Assembly: GCF_037975245.1 (NCBI RefSeq)
Contig: NC_092574.1
Span: 4,394,713-4,458,712, forward strand
Direction of reading: 5' to 3'
Origin: Apostichopus japonicus
Taxonomy: Eukaryota > Echinodermata > Holothuroidea > Aspidochirotida > Stichopodidae
DNA length: 64,000 bases
In this document: one piece after another, positions 1 through 10,842 of the stretch
Layout: every line of letters begins with the position of its first letter
How positions within the stretch are numbered: position 1 is the stretch's first letter
Position numbers and translations under genes: made by a program
The notes under the pieces: model-generated
Database searches by the model: none
Seen by the model: the letters and a program-made list of their open reading frames with translations, nothing else
Told to the model about the DNA's origin: nothing

Positions 1-1660
1 TGTAAATTGGAATTTGAAGAGTGTTATACGAAAATATACTTGAAGGTGGAACACGTTACCAATATACAATGGTATAGGCTACAACAAAATCCATTGTGCA
101 GTAACATTACCGTTTGGCAAAGAAAAGAATGAAATCCAACCATGAAGCTATTACCGATAGCTCCATGATCCAACCCACAATTACCAGTTAACTTTGTCCC
201 TACAGTCGTTTTCTGCCTTAGTGTTACATTTGAGCAACAACCCCCACCCCCGTGAGGCTCATCAATGACCCTTAATTGTCCAGCGAACGAAACCAATGTG
301 AAAGGTAACTTTGAAGGGTCTGTAGGTCAAATATGTGAAATCTAACCATTTAGAGTTTTAGAAACGAATTATTTGTAAATGCCTAACGTGTTAACTAATG
401 AAAACATAATTTTACAATAGATGGTACTGTTCCAATTGGTTTACCGTTTGTTTAAGGAGTATACAACTTCCGAAATCCTATCAAAACAATTACTGCTGTG
501 AGCTGCCAAGAATACAATGCCCAGCCTTCAAGATGTAGTCTAATTTATTGTTGTTTTATGTTAACTTGTATTGTCAGTAAAACATGAACCGATGACAATT
601 CCGTGTGCTCAATGTACGATCACTGGGTCACACACATGCAGCTATTTATAGCTAAATGGGTCACCGAACGTATCAAAATGTTGTTCAATATGTCTAGTAC
701 AGCAAATGTCATTTCATTCATCTGAACCGCCCCCCCCCCCCCCCTTCAACCCCTCCTCCCATTCGACCCAGCCGGTCTAGCTCGATTATTGGCGTCAACG
801 TGTCTGTAACAGCTATGACGTCTCGCGCACAGGCGGGAATTCTTTTGATACATTCTGGGCGGCTGCCGTTGGCTTTCCCGGAAAACTTGGCTACAGTCCA
901 GCATGCAGTCACATGACCCAAGTTGGCGCGCGATGTCAGAACGTCCAGTACATGCTGTGCTGTTCTGTACATTATGATTGATCGCATCTCGCATTAACGT
1001 ACGTATGAAGTGTATAGATTGCACAATACAATACTACAGCGCTTCAAAGTACGTCGACACGAGAGGAAAACAACTGCCGTTGCTGTCCAGTAGGCTACGC
1101 ACATTTCCACACCAGAACAGGACTTCATTGAGTACTTCGTCAGACGTGAGTGGTAAATTTATTTTAACCATATGCCACATTTGCATTATTATAATCAACA
1201 AAACAACTTTGAAAGCCTGTCATAACAAAAGGTTAGTTTATATTTTAGTTCTTACCGTAGGGCCTAGCCTAGTACTACCGTTAGTTTGCCTATAACGTAG
1301 ACCAGACGAACGATAATTAAGAGTTAGACTATCACTATAGTAACACTGGCGCTGTATTAGACTACCTATCGTCACCCTACCGTGCATTTTGATATGTGCG
1401 TGTGAAGCTTAGCCTTGCTTCATGTTGTTTAGGTTAATATGATTTAAGGGTGGGTACATTGTAACTTGTAAGTTAATTGGTGCTGGTAGCCTACATACAT
1501 GGATGATATTGGCTCTCATGTGGCATGTAATATGCAGTCTTTAGATTAGCCAAGGTTAATTAGACTTTTAGAACATGGCTGAATTTGAAAAGGCATAATT
1601 CATGTCTCTTTCAAATTATCAGTTTTGATAAGCTCCAATCAATAGTGAAGCAGGGCAGAA
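1..1660. other. Left-edge non-coding region with a CpG-richer patch
   Basis: I see no supported protein gene here; the open frames present are short and lack recognisable motifs. A 15-base C run lies at 730-744. From about 760 to 1150 the sequence is visibly richer in CpG than its surroundings, and a donor-like ACGTGAGT occurs near 1145. A splice acceptor-like GGGCAG stands just before the ATG at 1661. This patch could therefore be a promoter and 5' untranslated exon of the zinc-finger pseudogene that follows; that is inference from position and composition only. Confidence 0.3.
730..744. repeat. Poly-C tract, 15 bases
   Basis: An uninterrupted run of 15 C, followed by further C-rich sequence to about 765. 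It is one of a dozen C or G runs of nine or more bases in the window. Confidence 0.9.
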
Positions 1661-3590
1661 ATGTACACCTGTAAAATATGCAATACACTAACAGCTACTA
1701 TCCGTGGCTATGTTGATCATGTGAGTTCCCATAGGAATATACCTCGAGTGAGATTTCCATGTTGTTTTGTTAATTGTGGCTATACCCTATCAACTTTTGC
1801 TGCAATGAAGATTCATGTGACTAGGTATCACCGCCATCTTCAAAAGCAAACAGCAGTTGCAGCAAAACTTCAGTCAGTTAACCTGTCATTGATTTGTATG
1901 TATGAAATCTGTCAAAAAGAACTCACAGATCTGTCCTCGTATTTGGCACACTTAAAAGCACATATAAGAAAAGAACAAGTTGTATCTTGACCATATAAGA
2001 AGTGCAAAAGAGATTTTTCAAAAACCAGTTCATTTACAGCACATTTTACGTTGTCACAGAAACTGGGGAGCTGTAAACATTTTGGATAAATACAAACTTT
2101 CTACTCGTGAACATTGCTCTTTGGATCAAGATATACCTCTAGATACTAACTGCTTTGATGTGTCAACAGAGACTGATAGATTTGTCATTGAAAATGACAT
2201 AAGCTGTGATTTCGAAAACAGTAACAATTGCCAAGGTAGGGTGCAAGAAACAGGTCAGTCTAGGCTTCAATTCCAACAAAATTTTGCCTTGTTTCTTCTG
2301 AAACTTCAGGCAAAACAACTTGTTCCATCACAAACAATTCAAATGATTGTTGAGGAGCTTCAAACTATTCACAGTTTATGTCAAAAATTGAGAGATGAGG
2401 GTTTAGCAGAAGAACGTATCAAATGTGTAGCCGATTATATGAATGAGATAGATGCATGGATTGCTATTGATACAGTAGTTGTAAAGGAAAACTCAGAACG
2501 CAGCACTGTAGAAAAGAGTAATTTACTATAAATCAGCATTCAAGTTTGTTGCTCCAATTGCAATATCACTAGGGAGAGATTCAGCACAAAAAATGCATTA
2601 CTATCATTACATTCCAATCAAGGAGAGCATTCAATTGCTCCTTTCGGATGATTTTGTGTTGGGACAGTGTCAAAGTAGGCATCACAGTGAAGACTCATCT
2701 GTTCTTACTGACATAGTGGATGGTACAGTTTTTAAAAAAAAATAGTTTGTTTCAAAGTTGTGAAAGATCCTTGTCCATCATTCTCTATGAAGACTCATTT
2801 GAAATTGTAAACCCACTTGGGTCGGCAAGAATAAAACACAAAATACTAGCAATGTACTTTACACTTGGAAACACCCAACCTGAGTACAGATCTGTTGTTG
2901 ATGCAATGCAGCTTGTGTTTTTTGTAAAGAAGTTGATTTTAAGGTCTTTGGGCAGCAGAAGGTTTTTGAGAGAGTGATAAATGATTTGAAAACATTAGAG
3001 GAAGTTGGAATAGAAACAAGTGACGGGGTGGTCTGGAAAGGTGCGCTGTCTTGTATATTAGGGGATAATTTAGGTTCCCATTGTATTGGGGGTTTCATTG
3101 AGAGTTTTTCAGGAACTAACATGTGCCGCTACTGTTTAATAACTTCACATGACTTCAAATGTAATGCACCATATGCTGTTGGGAAGCCTAGAACCAAGGA
3201 GGAGTATGATTCTTGCATTGCACACCTTGAAGATCATGAAGAAAATCATCATCAAGGAATTAAATTTAATTCATGTTTTAATTCTTTGAGGTATTTTCAT
3301 GTGTGTGCACCTGGTTTGCCACCATGCCTGGGACATGACTTGTTTGAAGGAGTTGTTGATTACGATGTAGCCATGTTTATTCAATACTGGATTAAACAAA
3401 AACATTGGTTCACATATGCAGATTTGAATATAATGTTGGTACAGTTTAAATTTCAAGGATGCGATGCAAACAATAAACCTGCATTTGTAAATTTATCAGG
3501 TAACCGCTTAGGTGGTTTTTTTGAGGAATGGAGAGGTGAAAGAGGAGGTTAAGAAGTAAGTTACAAGAGGAGATGGAAAAATTTCTAAAT
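1661..3590 (+). pseudogene. Decayed C2H2 zinc-finger / transposase-like gene, N-terminal part
   Basis: An intronless stretch readable only by changing frame several times. It opens with zinc-finger-like repeats (CKICN...H at the start, then CCFVNCGY...H). Next comes a helical segment around LFLLKLQAKQL. The part at 2540-2720 contains HYYHYIPIKES. The part at 2740-3550 contains ILGDNLGSHCIGGF, MCRYC and LPPCLGHDLFEGVV. From memory this block order resembles a family of large transposase-derived proteins expanded in fish and marine invertebrates; the last motif recalls the D/H-rich block of CACTA-type transposases. Breaks seen: a stop near 1988, and frame changes near 2050, 2525, 2735 (in an A run) and 2920. 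Reading ends near 3590, before the expected remainder of the family. It probably forms one gene with the SAMD3-like part downstream. Family name uncertain; pseudogene status clear. Confidence 0.65.
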
Positions 3591-4621
3591 AGTAAGTACA
3601 TGTGATACACAGAAGTTTCTCTTATTGTCTAAGACAGTTGCTGGTACCACAAATTGAATAAGGAAACTGGTCTCATAGTACATCATTAGCATTTTTGTAA
3701 TTCTCTAAAGAAAATTTTCTGGGTTAATTATTAGTATTATACATTAGATTTGAATTTTTTTTAAAGCAGTTTTCAAGTAGTGAGCAAATAGAAAACACTA
3801 GGTCAAACTAATGAAATGATACACCACATACCCAAACTAAAATATTTATCAACAAGAAAAGAGGAAACCCTTCTTTTCAATTCATATTAAACATAGAACG
3901 TACGTTCTATGTTGTTTGTAGAGTATGTTGAAGTTCATATGAGAGTATGACAAGGCTAAAGGTCACCTTGAAAAACAACCACTATGGGTTAGTATGGGGT
4001 ACAGTACCTCTACTCTGGGATCATACTTGGCCCCCACTTTGGGGTCCAAATAAGCGGGCACTACGAAAATGTCTGCAGTGACCAAATAATGCCATTGACG
4101 CAACAATTTGATATGTATGAGTGTTACTTTGCCCCAAAAACACTTGTATACCAATAATCAACAAAAATTGCCCCAATAATTTCACACTTTGGCTATACTG
4201 ATTGAAAGATGCAGAGAACTGTGGCAATGGCTTGCTTTCCATACAGTATAAGAATACACCTCGACAACTTAACAAACTATGAAGCACGCCTTGTCCGATG
4301 CTTATGCACAAGGTCCATATGGCATACAGTACGGTGTGTACATGTGTACAAAGCCATTGCCTACATCAACAAACAAGCAGCGGCTTAACCGAAACAGACG
4401 TGTCAGAGAATGCCCCTGTTGCCAATTGAAGATATGCTTGATTCGATAGATTGAGAGCTTGAGTGCTGCCCCTGTTTATTGTGTAAATGCTGATGTTCTG
4501 TGAGTGTCCAAAAAACTAGTACCTTAATGCAATATATGTCTGTTGTCAGGAAATAATTTATCAAGGTTGTTTATTCATTTCATATCATCTACTTTCATTG
4601 ATGTGACATATTTTCATTCTT
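3591..4621. other. Gap between the two pseudogene parts
   Basis: No coding segment is supported. It contains the 24-bp perfect palindrome at 3890-3913. If the flanking parts were one gene, this kilobase is either a retained intron or the scar of a deletion that removed the end of the transposase-like part. Confidence 0.4.
3890..3913. repeat. Perfect 24-bp palindrome
   Basis: Two 12-base arms, AACATAGAACGT and its exact reverse complement, meet with no loop. No other copy was noticed in the window. It could form a cruciform or be a dimeric protein site; no function is shown. Confidence 0.85.
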
Positions 4622-7600
4622 AAAGAAAAGTTGCTTGGATCAGAATCTTCACAATCATCTGAACCCGACTCTGTGGCCAGTTCACCAGGATGCAGCTGGG
4701 TGCCCAGTTCAGCAGGATCAAGTCCAGCAGCGGTAATTGCAGATTGGGCAGAGTCATTTAAAGTTGATTGGGATAAAATGCCTAAAAGCCTCACAAAATC
4801 ACTCCAGAAGAAACAGAGACCCACTCCCAAAGAACGGCGTGAAATGATCAGAATATTATGCAATGACATATATAATGAAAGTTGAGTCAAGTCCAGGACG
4901 AAAGCACCTTTCTATTATTGCACAGAAGATCGTTCGTGAGTTTCCAGAACCCTTTAAAGATGACATTGAAGGACTTGTTGTTGGTAGTGGATATGCATCC
5001 CTTCTTACACAGTTGGAAAACCGTATGAGCAATCTCAATAGAGGCAAATTTCACCTAAATGTTGGTTACCCTCTGTTTGTAGAGGGTGAACAGAATGAAG
5101 CACTAACAAAGAGCGTAAACTCAGCACCTCATATGGCTGCAAAAACTGGCAACCAGAGGACCTACCTGAAGGGGAGGATCGAGACACGCAGAGAAAAAAG
5201 ACAGATGACTTAAAGGTGATGCATGAACTTAACATATGGGATGACAATGAGCTTGTTTTCCTCATGAAAAATGTATTTCCAACCATCCGTGCCAAGATAA
5301 ACAGTCAGCAAGTTCCTGTATGTGCTCTCCTTGATGAATATCCTTTCTTGTTTGAGGAGGTTGGGATGATGGGACATTTTGAAGACTTAGTGGGCATCAA
5401 ACTGAAATCAGTTGAATTCAGAAGTTTCTGCAAGTGTCAGCAAAGAAGAAGAAGGAGGTGCAAAATATAATAGCTGATGTGGAGAGTGCTAAGAAGGAAA
5501 GTGGTGATCATTCCCCTGATGTTCCAGGACTTATTCTCCTCCTCTGCAATCACCTTGGAGATAAATGGGATGATCTTTTCTACCTTGCAAAGGTAAGAAG
5601 AAGCTACCTTTATAAATCATTAAGCTTGTGAACAGTCTCAGAATAGCACTATTTGTCTGTGTTTTTCTCTGGTTTGTTGTTCTTACACTTACAGTTATGT
5701 AGATGTATTAGTCAAGTTGATTGACTTTATAACGATTTTCCTCTGCGATGTTCACTGTTTGTAGGTCAGTTGTAATTGTTGTGTATTGGGACTCTGAAGT
5801 CCAAAGTTCAGTACATCATATGCCATCAGTTGATTAAGATCTTCCCCATTGTCATCATTTTGATTTCAGGGATGCATATTGTCCCTCAGTTTCATTTATT
5901 TTATGTTATGCTTTGGAAGATACTACTGTTTTCCCAGATGGCATCTTGAATGTTTTGTCCCACATAATAAGATAAGTATTCCAAACAATTTTAATGTTCC
6001 TACATTTACATTATGTACAGGAAACCAGTACTGTGTAGAATATTACTAAGGATCTGAAGTCAACATCCCCATGCATCATTATTCAAGGTGAGAAGCATTT
6101 GGAGGATTTTGCTCTAATATGCATTTCCTCCAGTACATATACACTGCTCTTTTTCCCCTTTTTGGTTTGGATGATAGTTGTAACCTTTGAAATTTGTGAT
6201 GGTGAGTATTTGTGCATGTGTATGTATTTTACTGATGCCTACCTTGTAAACACAATTTCTCATGAAAGGAAGCTTAGATAGATTTCATAGTTGGCATGTG
6301 GGTGTACCCGATAGAGTACAAGAAGCCTATTGTTTTTGGCAAAGGTCAAAGATCATTTGGGGTCAACAGAGGTGAAACTGTGAATACTTTGTAAACATGA
6401 TATCTCAAGAAGGGAATCTTGGACAGATCTCATGTGGTATGTAGGTGTGGTCACTTGAATCAACAGTGGTCAAAATTTGAGAATCTTTGATTAGAGAAAC
6501 CTAGGAAGTTATATGTTGGCAAGTGTGTCAATGACACCTCATAGTGCACTGTCACCTGTGGAAGACAAAGTCATGGGTCAATCTGAGATTTAACTGGGAA
6601 AACTCTGTTACAGCATCAATTCAGCATGCATGTGTGCATTTGATGCTCAGCATGTAACATGAAACTCAAGAACTATAGCCCATTTTTGACTTCATATGTG
6701 GTAAAAACATTTTGGTTGACCATTGCAACATTTTCAATGTCATTTTTGTGTTGCTGATCTAGGGTGCCTCAGTAAATCGATATATCAGATAAACCATTTT
6801 TTCTTTCATATCCACACCGACAATATTGAAATCTGCCATCAACGAATATATCGAAATACATCCGAAACAAACCTTGAATACCGGTAAAAATAATATTGAA
6901 TAAAAAATAATGACCCATTAGTGCACGCGAGTTGGAGTATATTCACGCTGCAACTGTAAAGTAGTGGTAGTCATAGCAGTGGCATTAACTTTAAATGAAC
7001 ATTCTCTTAATAGTTCTAATTGATATTTATTTTTTGCAGGTCCAAACATGTACACTGGAAGAAAGTTTATGTTGGCAGTAGATATGGTTATTGTTAATGA
7101 CCACATTCAAACTTTTGAAAGTGCAATGATCATGCTGTTTGCAATGTTTTTCATCTTAAACATTGAGTATCCATCTGAAGGTGCAACTTTAATGGAGTTT
7201 ATCCAGCGGTGAGTAGGCTGAAAGTACCCTAGTAATAGTTAACCATTGTTATTTTGTGTGGACATTCCCTTGACATGGAATGTAAGAGTGTATGCATATT
7301 ATTAGCCACCTTCAAAAGATCAGCCGATCATAAAGGTACCAATATAGAAAAAAATCAACAAATTGCAGTTAACTCAACTCCTGGGCAGATCATTGAAATA
7401 AACCATACTCTGTTCTCAGTTACAGCTGATTTACTTATTTTGTACTATTTGTTGTGGTCCAAGAATAACAGCAGCTTTGGTAACCTTTTGTAAACATTGA
7501 TGACCTTTACATAATTTTCACCAATGGAAAGTTAGTGTAAATAGTTGAATGGCATGTTTTATTATTTTGGAGAAGGGTGGGAATGTATGAGTTTGGTTAA

Positions 7601-8103
7601 TTACTGAGAACACCTTCACAATTTGTTACAACTATAGGGTATCAGCTTAAACTGAACAAAATTGAAATTAAAAGAGGATTCACAAATTAGCTCTTCTTTT
7701 CAGATCATGATTTCCTAGAAAACTGTTGAATTCCAAAGGCTTGTAAATTAAGACAGGTATCCAGCTCAATTGCTTCTATCAACACCAGTGAGCACACATA
7801 CAATTGGAAACTGAGTTGTGTCACATCATATTTTGACCATATCTTACTATCATGTATGTCATACTGTAGTGTAAATTTGAGACCAAAGGAAATTAATTGT
7901 TAAATGGTTTAATAATTGCTAACTTATTTGAACTTTATGATTTCACAGTTCTAATTTTTGCTCCTCTTTGCAGCTGCTTTGTTGGATTGAATCCAGAAAA
8001 GGGAAGAAAGACCCCCAAATCCAAGAAGAGCTATCCTGTCAACCCAAAAATTTTGGCTTTGGTTGGAAACCTGAAGGAATTTGAGTCAGATTGGACAGTC
8101 TAA
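4622..8103 (+). pseudogene. Decayed SAMD3-like gene with surviving splice sites
   Basis: Coding blocks in order: 4622-5594 (WDKMPKSLTKSL, RPTPKERREMIRILCNDIY, GRKHLSIIAQKIVREFP, LNIWDDNELVFLMKNVFP), 6021-6087, 7040-7208 (GRKFMLAVDMVIVNDHI) and 7974-8103 (CFVGLNPEKG, ending in a stop at 8101-8103). The order and motifs match the SAMD3-like uncharacterised proteins expanded in fish and invertebrates, as I remember them; there the final block ends with a similar NPEKG segment. Frame changes occur near 4870, 5130 and 5430, and exon 6021-6087 carries an in-frame TAG at 6036-6038. Introns 5595-6020, 6088-7039 and 7209-7973 keep GT...AG borders, and the phase between the last two exons still matches. 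It is therefore a formerly spliced gene, not a retrocopy. It probably formed the C-terminal part of the protein begun at 1661. Confidence 0.65.
6165..6480 (+). repeat. Dispersed repeat, head plus two ~141-bp units
   Basis: A head containing GATGATAGTTGTAACCTTT is followed by two units that start GTAAACA..ATCTC (6247 and about 6388). The unit carries AAGAAGCCTATTGTTTTTGG, then CAAAGGTCAAAGATCATTTG, then GGTCAACAGAGGTGAAA. The same order recurs at 21.9, 53.7 and, inverted, 60.5 kb. It lies in an intron of the SAMD3-like pseudogene. Confidence 0.75.
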
Positions 8104-9440
8104 ATGCTTTTCAGGCACTTCCCATGATTCGTCACATTAGTCTGACAATTTGGTAACATTGAATTATAAATCTAGGTCACTTAGTTGATTTAAGGTGTTC
8201 CTAGTTGAGAAAATGTTAGCGAGCCTCTTGAGCCTCCTTAACTGGAACCATAGACTCTCCAGCTACAGAGAAGTCTCATTTACAAATGAACAGTTAAACA
8301 TTTATACAGAGTTCAAACTATTGTGTTTTACTTTGTTGGTGGATATTTACAAGGTTTTACTTGTTGACAAACTTTTTAAAGACTATTATTTGGTGCTATT
8401 ATGACACCTTTCCAATAACTCCATAAACTCTGAAACTCTTCCAAGCAGGTTCACAAATGTTAGAAAAGTTTTGAATTCATAATAGTTTCAGATGTCAAGT
8501 CATTCTGTTCATTTTGTTAATGCTATAAGCTTGATATCTAAATTATATTTTGTTGTCAAAATATAAAATCTCTATGCTAAATTTTAACATGAAATCTTTT
8601 CATAAAACTGCTCCTTCCACTCAAGCAGAAGCACAGGAATATAAGGACAACTTTTTTTAATCATTTACGGGTACAAAGGTCAAATCATTGTTTATATATC
8701 TTTTGATCAGATGATTTACAATATCTTTGGTTAACAGATTAGTTAATCTTTATTCTTACCTATTGTAACATATCCTTGTCTTTAACTTCCACTTTGAACT
8801 TTAAGGGCTAAAGAAGGTCACGAAAATTAGAAAAAGTATACAATCCTTATCAGCAATAGAGGAGTTACCACAGTTACAGGTATCAATTTTCTGTGAACAT
8901 TGATATGCCCATTAAAGTGAATATGGTATATGAGCGATATATTTAATACTGCTAGAACATTTAAAAATACATGAAATGAACATAGTTGTAATAAAGTTAA
9001 GTGAAGAATAGTGAAGACACCTAAGTTTCTGTGGTTACATAATACAGTGACCTTGAGTGAACTTTGTTGTAGAGCAATGAAAGGGCAAGGAACTAGCAGG
9101 TGTCAAAGCTTAGTGTTTTATGATCAGTCAATTGTGAAAACTTTCAGTGGCTGATCCAGGATTTCCTGAAGTGGCCGAAGAGACAAATATGGCCACATAC
9201 AGACTTATCAGTATATTTCCAAACAATGAAAGTATCGTCTGTATAACAAAACCTTTTCCAAAAGAAAGGCTGGGGCACCCAGCAAATACCCAGCCATCAA
9301 TAAGAGATTGCCTTATGATGTTCAGTCTTATATATTACTTTTAAGGTTTTGACGTTCAAAAATATGTTTCAACAAGTTTTAACGTTGTAAATAAAAGTTT
9401 CAGAGAACAATAAGTTGTTTTTTTATTTTATAATCTCACT
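8104..9440. other. Non-coding region, possible hAT end at 9145
   Basis: No gene is supported. CAGTGGCTGATCCAGGATTT at 9145-9164 looks like the 5' terminus of an hAT-type element, but no partner end or target duplication was found, so it is at best a fragment. Confidence 0.3.
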
Positions 9441-9469
9441 GATAATAGTAATTCCATCTGAAAGCCAAT

Positions 9470-10288
9470 TTTACAGACAAAGACCTATTTATTGCAAGGA
9501 AAAAAACTATAGATAACATTAAAGACTAGACTTTACCTAAAAGAAACAGTAAATTAAAAGTCACAATACAGTTATTTTACAGAGAAAAAGACATACTGTA
9601 TTTCAAGAAAAACTGTGTAAATAAGCATTTCAGACTGTCTATTTTACATAGAATGTAGTGTAAAATAACGGCCATCATATAGTAATTTACGGATGAAAAC
9701 TTTTATAATGCAAAGAAAAACTGTATGAATTACGCTCTCATACTGTGTATTTAACATAGAATTCAGTGTAAAATTACGGTCGTCGTACAGTAATTTTACG
9801 GACAAAGACTTTTATAATGCAAAATAAAAACTGTATAATAACAGTTTTAGACTGTTTATTTTACATAGAATATGGTGTAAAATAACGGTTGACGTACAGT
9901 GATTTTACGGACAGAAACTGTTATAATTGGGGGAAAAACTGTGTAAATAACAGTTTCAGACTGTTTATTTTACATATAATATGGTGTAAAATAACGGTTG
10001 ACGTACAGTAATTTTACGGACAGAAACTGTTATAATTGGGGGAAAAAACTATAAATAACAGTTTCAGACTGTTTATTTTACATAGAATATGGTGTAAAAT
10101 AACGGTCGTCGTACAGTAAGTTTACGGACAAAAACTGTTATAATGAAAGAAATAAACTGTATTAATAACAGTTTTAGACTGTTTATTTTACATAGATTAT
10201 CTGCAGTTGGAAATAACAGACATTTCCTGGAAACTCTGCTGCCAGAGAAATTCTGTATTTTAACAGAATTTTTTTTAACAGTGTAGAA
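9470..10288. repeat. Tandem array, ~109-bp unit, with terminus-like right end
   Basis: The anchor ACATAGAAT recurs at 9646, 9754, 9863, 9972, 10080 and 10190, spacings of 108-110 bases. Units at 9863-10190 are close to identical; those to the left, back to about 9470, are progressively more diverged. Each good unit has TGTAAAATAACGG, about 10 bases, then CGTACAGTAATTTTACGGA, so GTAAAAT and ATTTTAC can pair within a unit. The array ends in CTGGCAG...CTGTATTTTAACAGAA followed by a T run and AACAGTGTAG, which looks like an element terminus. It could be a non-autonomous element with internal tandem repeats or a simple minisatellite; no transposase is present. Confidence 0.85.
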
Positions 10289-10403
10289 CATGTATCAACC
10301 AATCTGCCAGTTTAAAACTTGATTTTTCAAGTCGAAAATTGAGAATGAATTTACCCTTTTCGGCGTTTGAAACTTTGTTTACTCGAAAATATTCCGATTC
10401 GCA

Positions 10404-10421
10404 TGACGTCATGTGACGTCA
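10404..10421. promoter_or_regulatory. Two consensus CRE sites
   Basis: Two perfect TGACGTCA palindromes (10404-10411 and 10414-10421) start ten bases apart, about one helical turn, roughly 150 bases upstream of the ATG at 10569. TGACGTCA is the known CREB/ATF site. That they drive the adjacent short frame is inference. Confidence 0.6.
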
Positions 10422-10568
10422 CGTTTTGAACACATTTCGCTGCTTCGCTGCTTTACGATCCTCCGAACATACCATTCACGTACACAGTAGACAAGTACAC
10501 ATACCACTAGCAGTTACTAAACAAAACACCGATCACAAGTGCGATATCAAATCAAAATTTCCTGTGAA

Positions 10569-10842
10569 ATGGCGGATCCAGAACCAATTGCGGCAACCGA
10601 AGTTCAAAGTGATAATGGTTCTTCACTAGGCAGTGAAATTGGGCTATAATTGGAGTGCCCTTTCTCATATTCGAAGCAGAGAGTGAAGGCGATGATCATT
10701 CCAATATTGAACCGAACGTTGAGGGTGGAGCGGAGGTGTTAGAACCGTATCAGTTCGAGCCTGTTAAACGAGCCGAAATTGAAGCTCCACAACATATCGA
10801 AGAGGAAATCCGTTCGAAACCATTGCAAGGAACATACAACGT
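10569..10842 (+). pseudogene. P2X7-like intracellular-domain gene, broken first exon
   Basis: An ATG at 10569 opens MADPEPIAATEVQSDNGSSL..., which stops after 26 codons. The reading continues in another frame with an acidic stretch (EAESEGDD) and LEPYQFEPVKRAE, ending at a good donor GTG|GTAAGA near 10842. A short acidic, Ser-rich leader followed by PYxFEP is typical of the invertebrate 'P2X7-like' proteins that carry only the Cys-rich intracellular domain. That domain itself was not found downstream. The frame break makes this a pseudogene unless a micro-exon or an assembly error explains it. Twin CREs lie upstream. Confidence 0.35.

Noticed and set aside
24..296. 90-codon minus-strand open frame with a Gly/Cys-rich start
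   Set aside because: No recognisable motif, no splice context, composition like its flanks.
718..1024. Overlapping minus-strand frames in the CpG-richer patch
   Set aside because: They read partly through the C run, overlap in two frames and show no family motif; better explained by fewer stop codons in GC-richer DNA.
3963..4311. Minus-strand frames between the pseudogene halves
   Set aside because: Two overlapping frames, no motifs, no splice support.
9145..9344. CAGTGGCTGATCCAGG as an hAT element start
   Set aside because: No matching right end and no 8-bp duplication found; kept only as a note.
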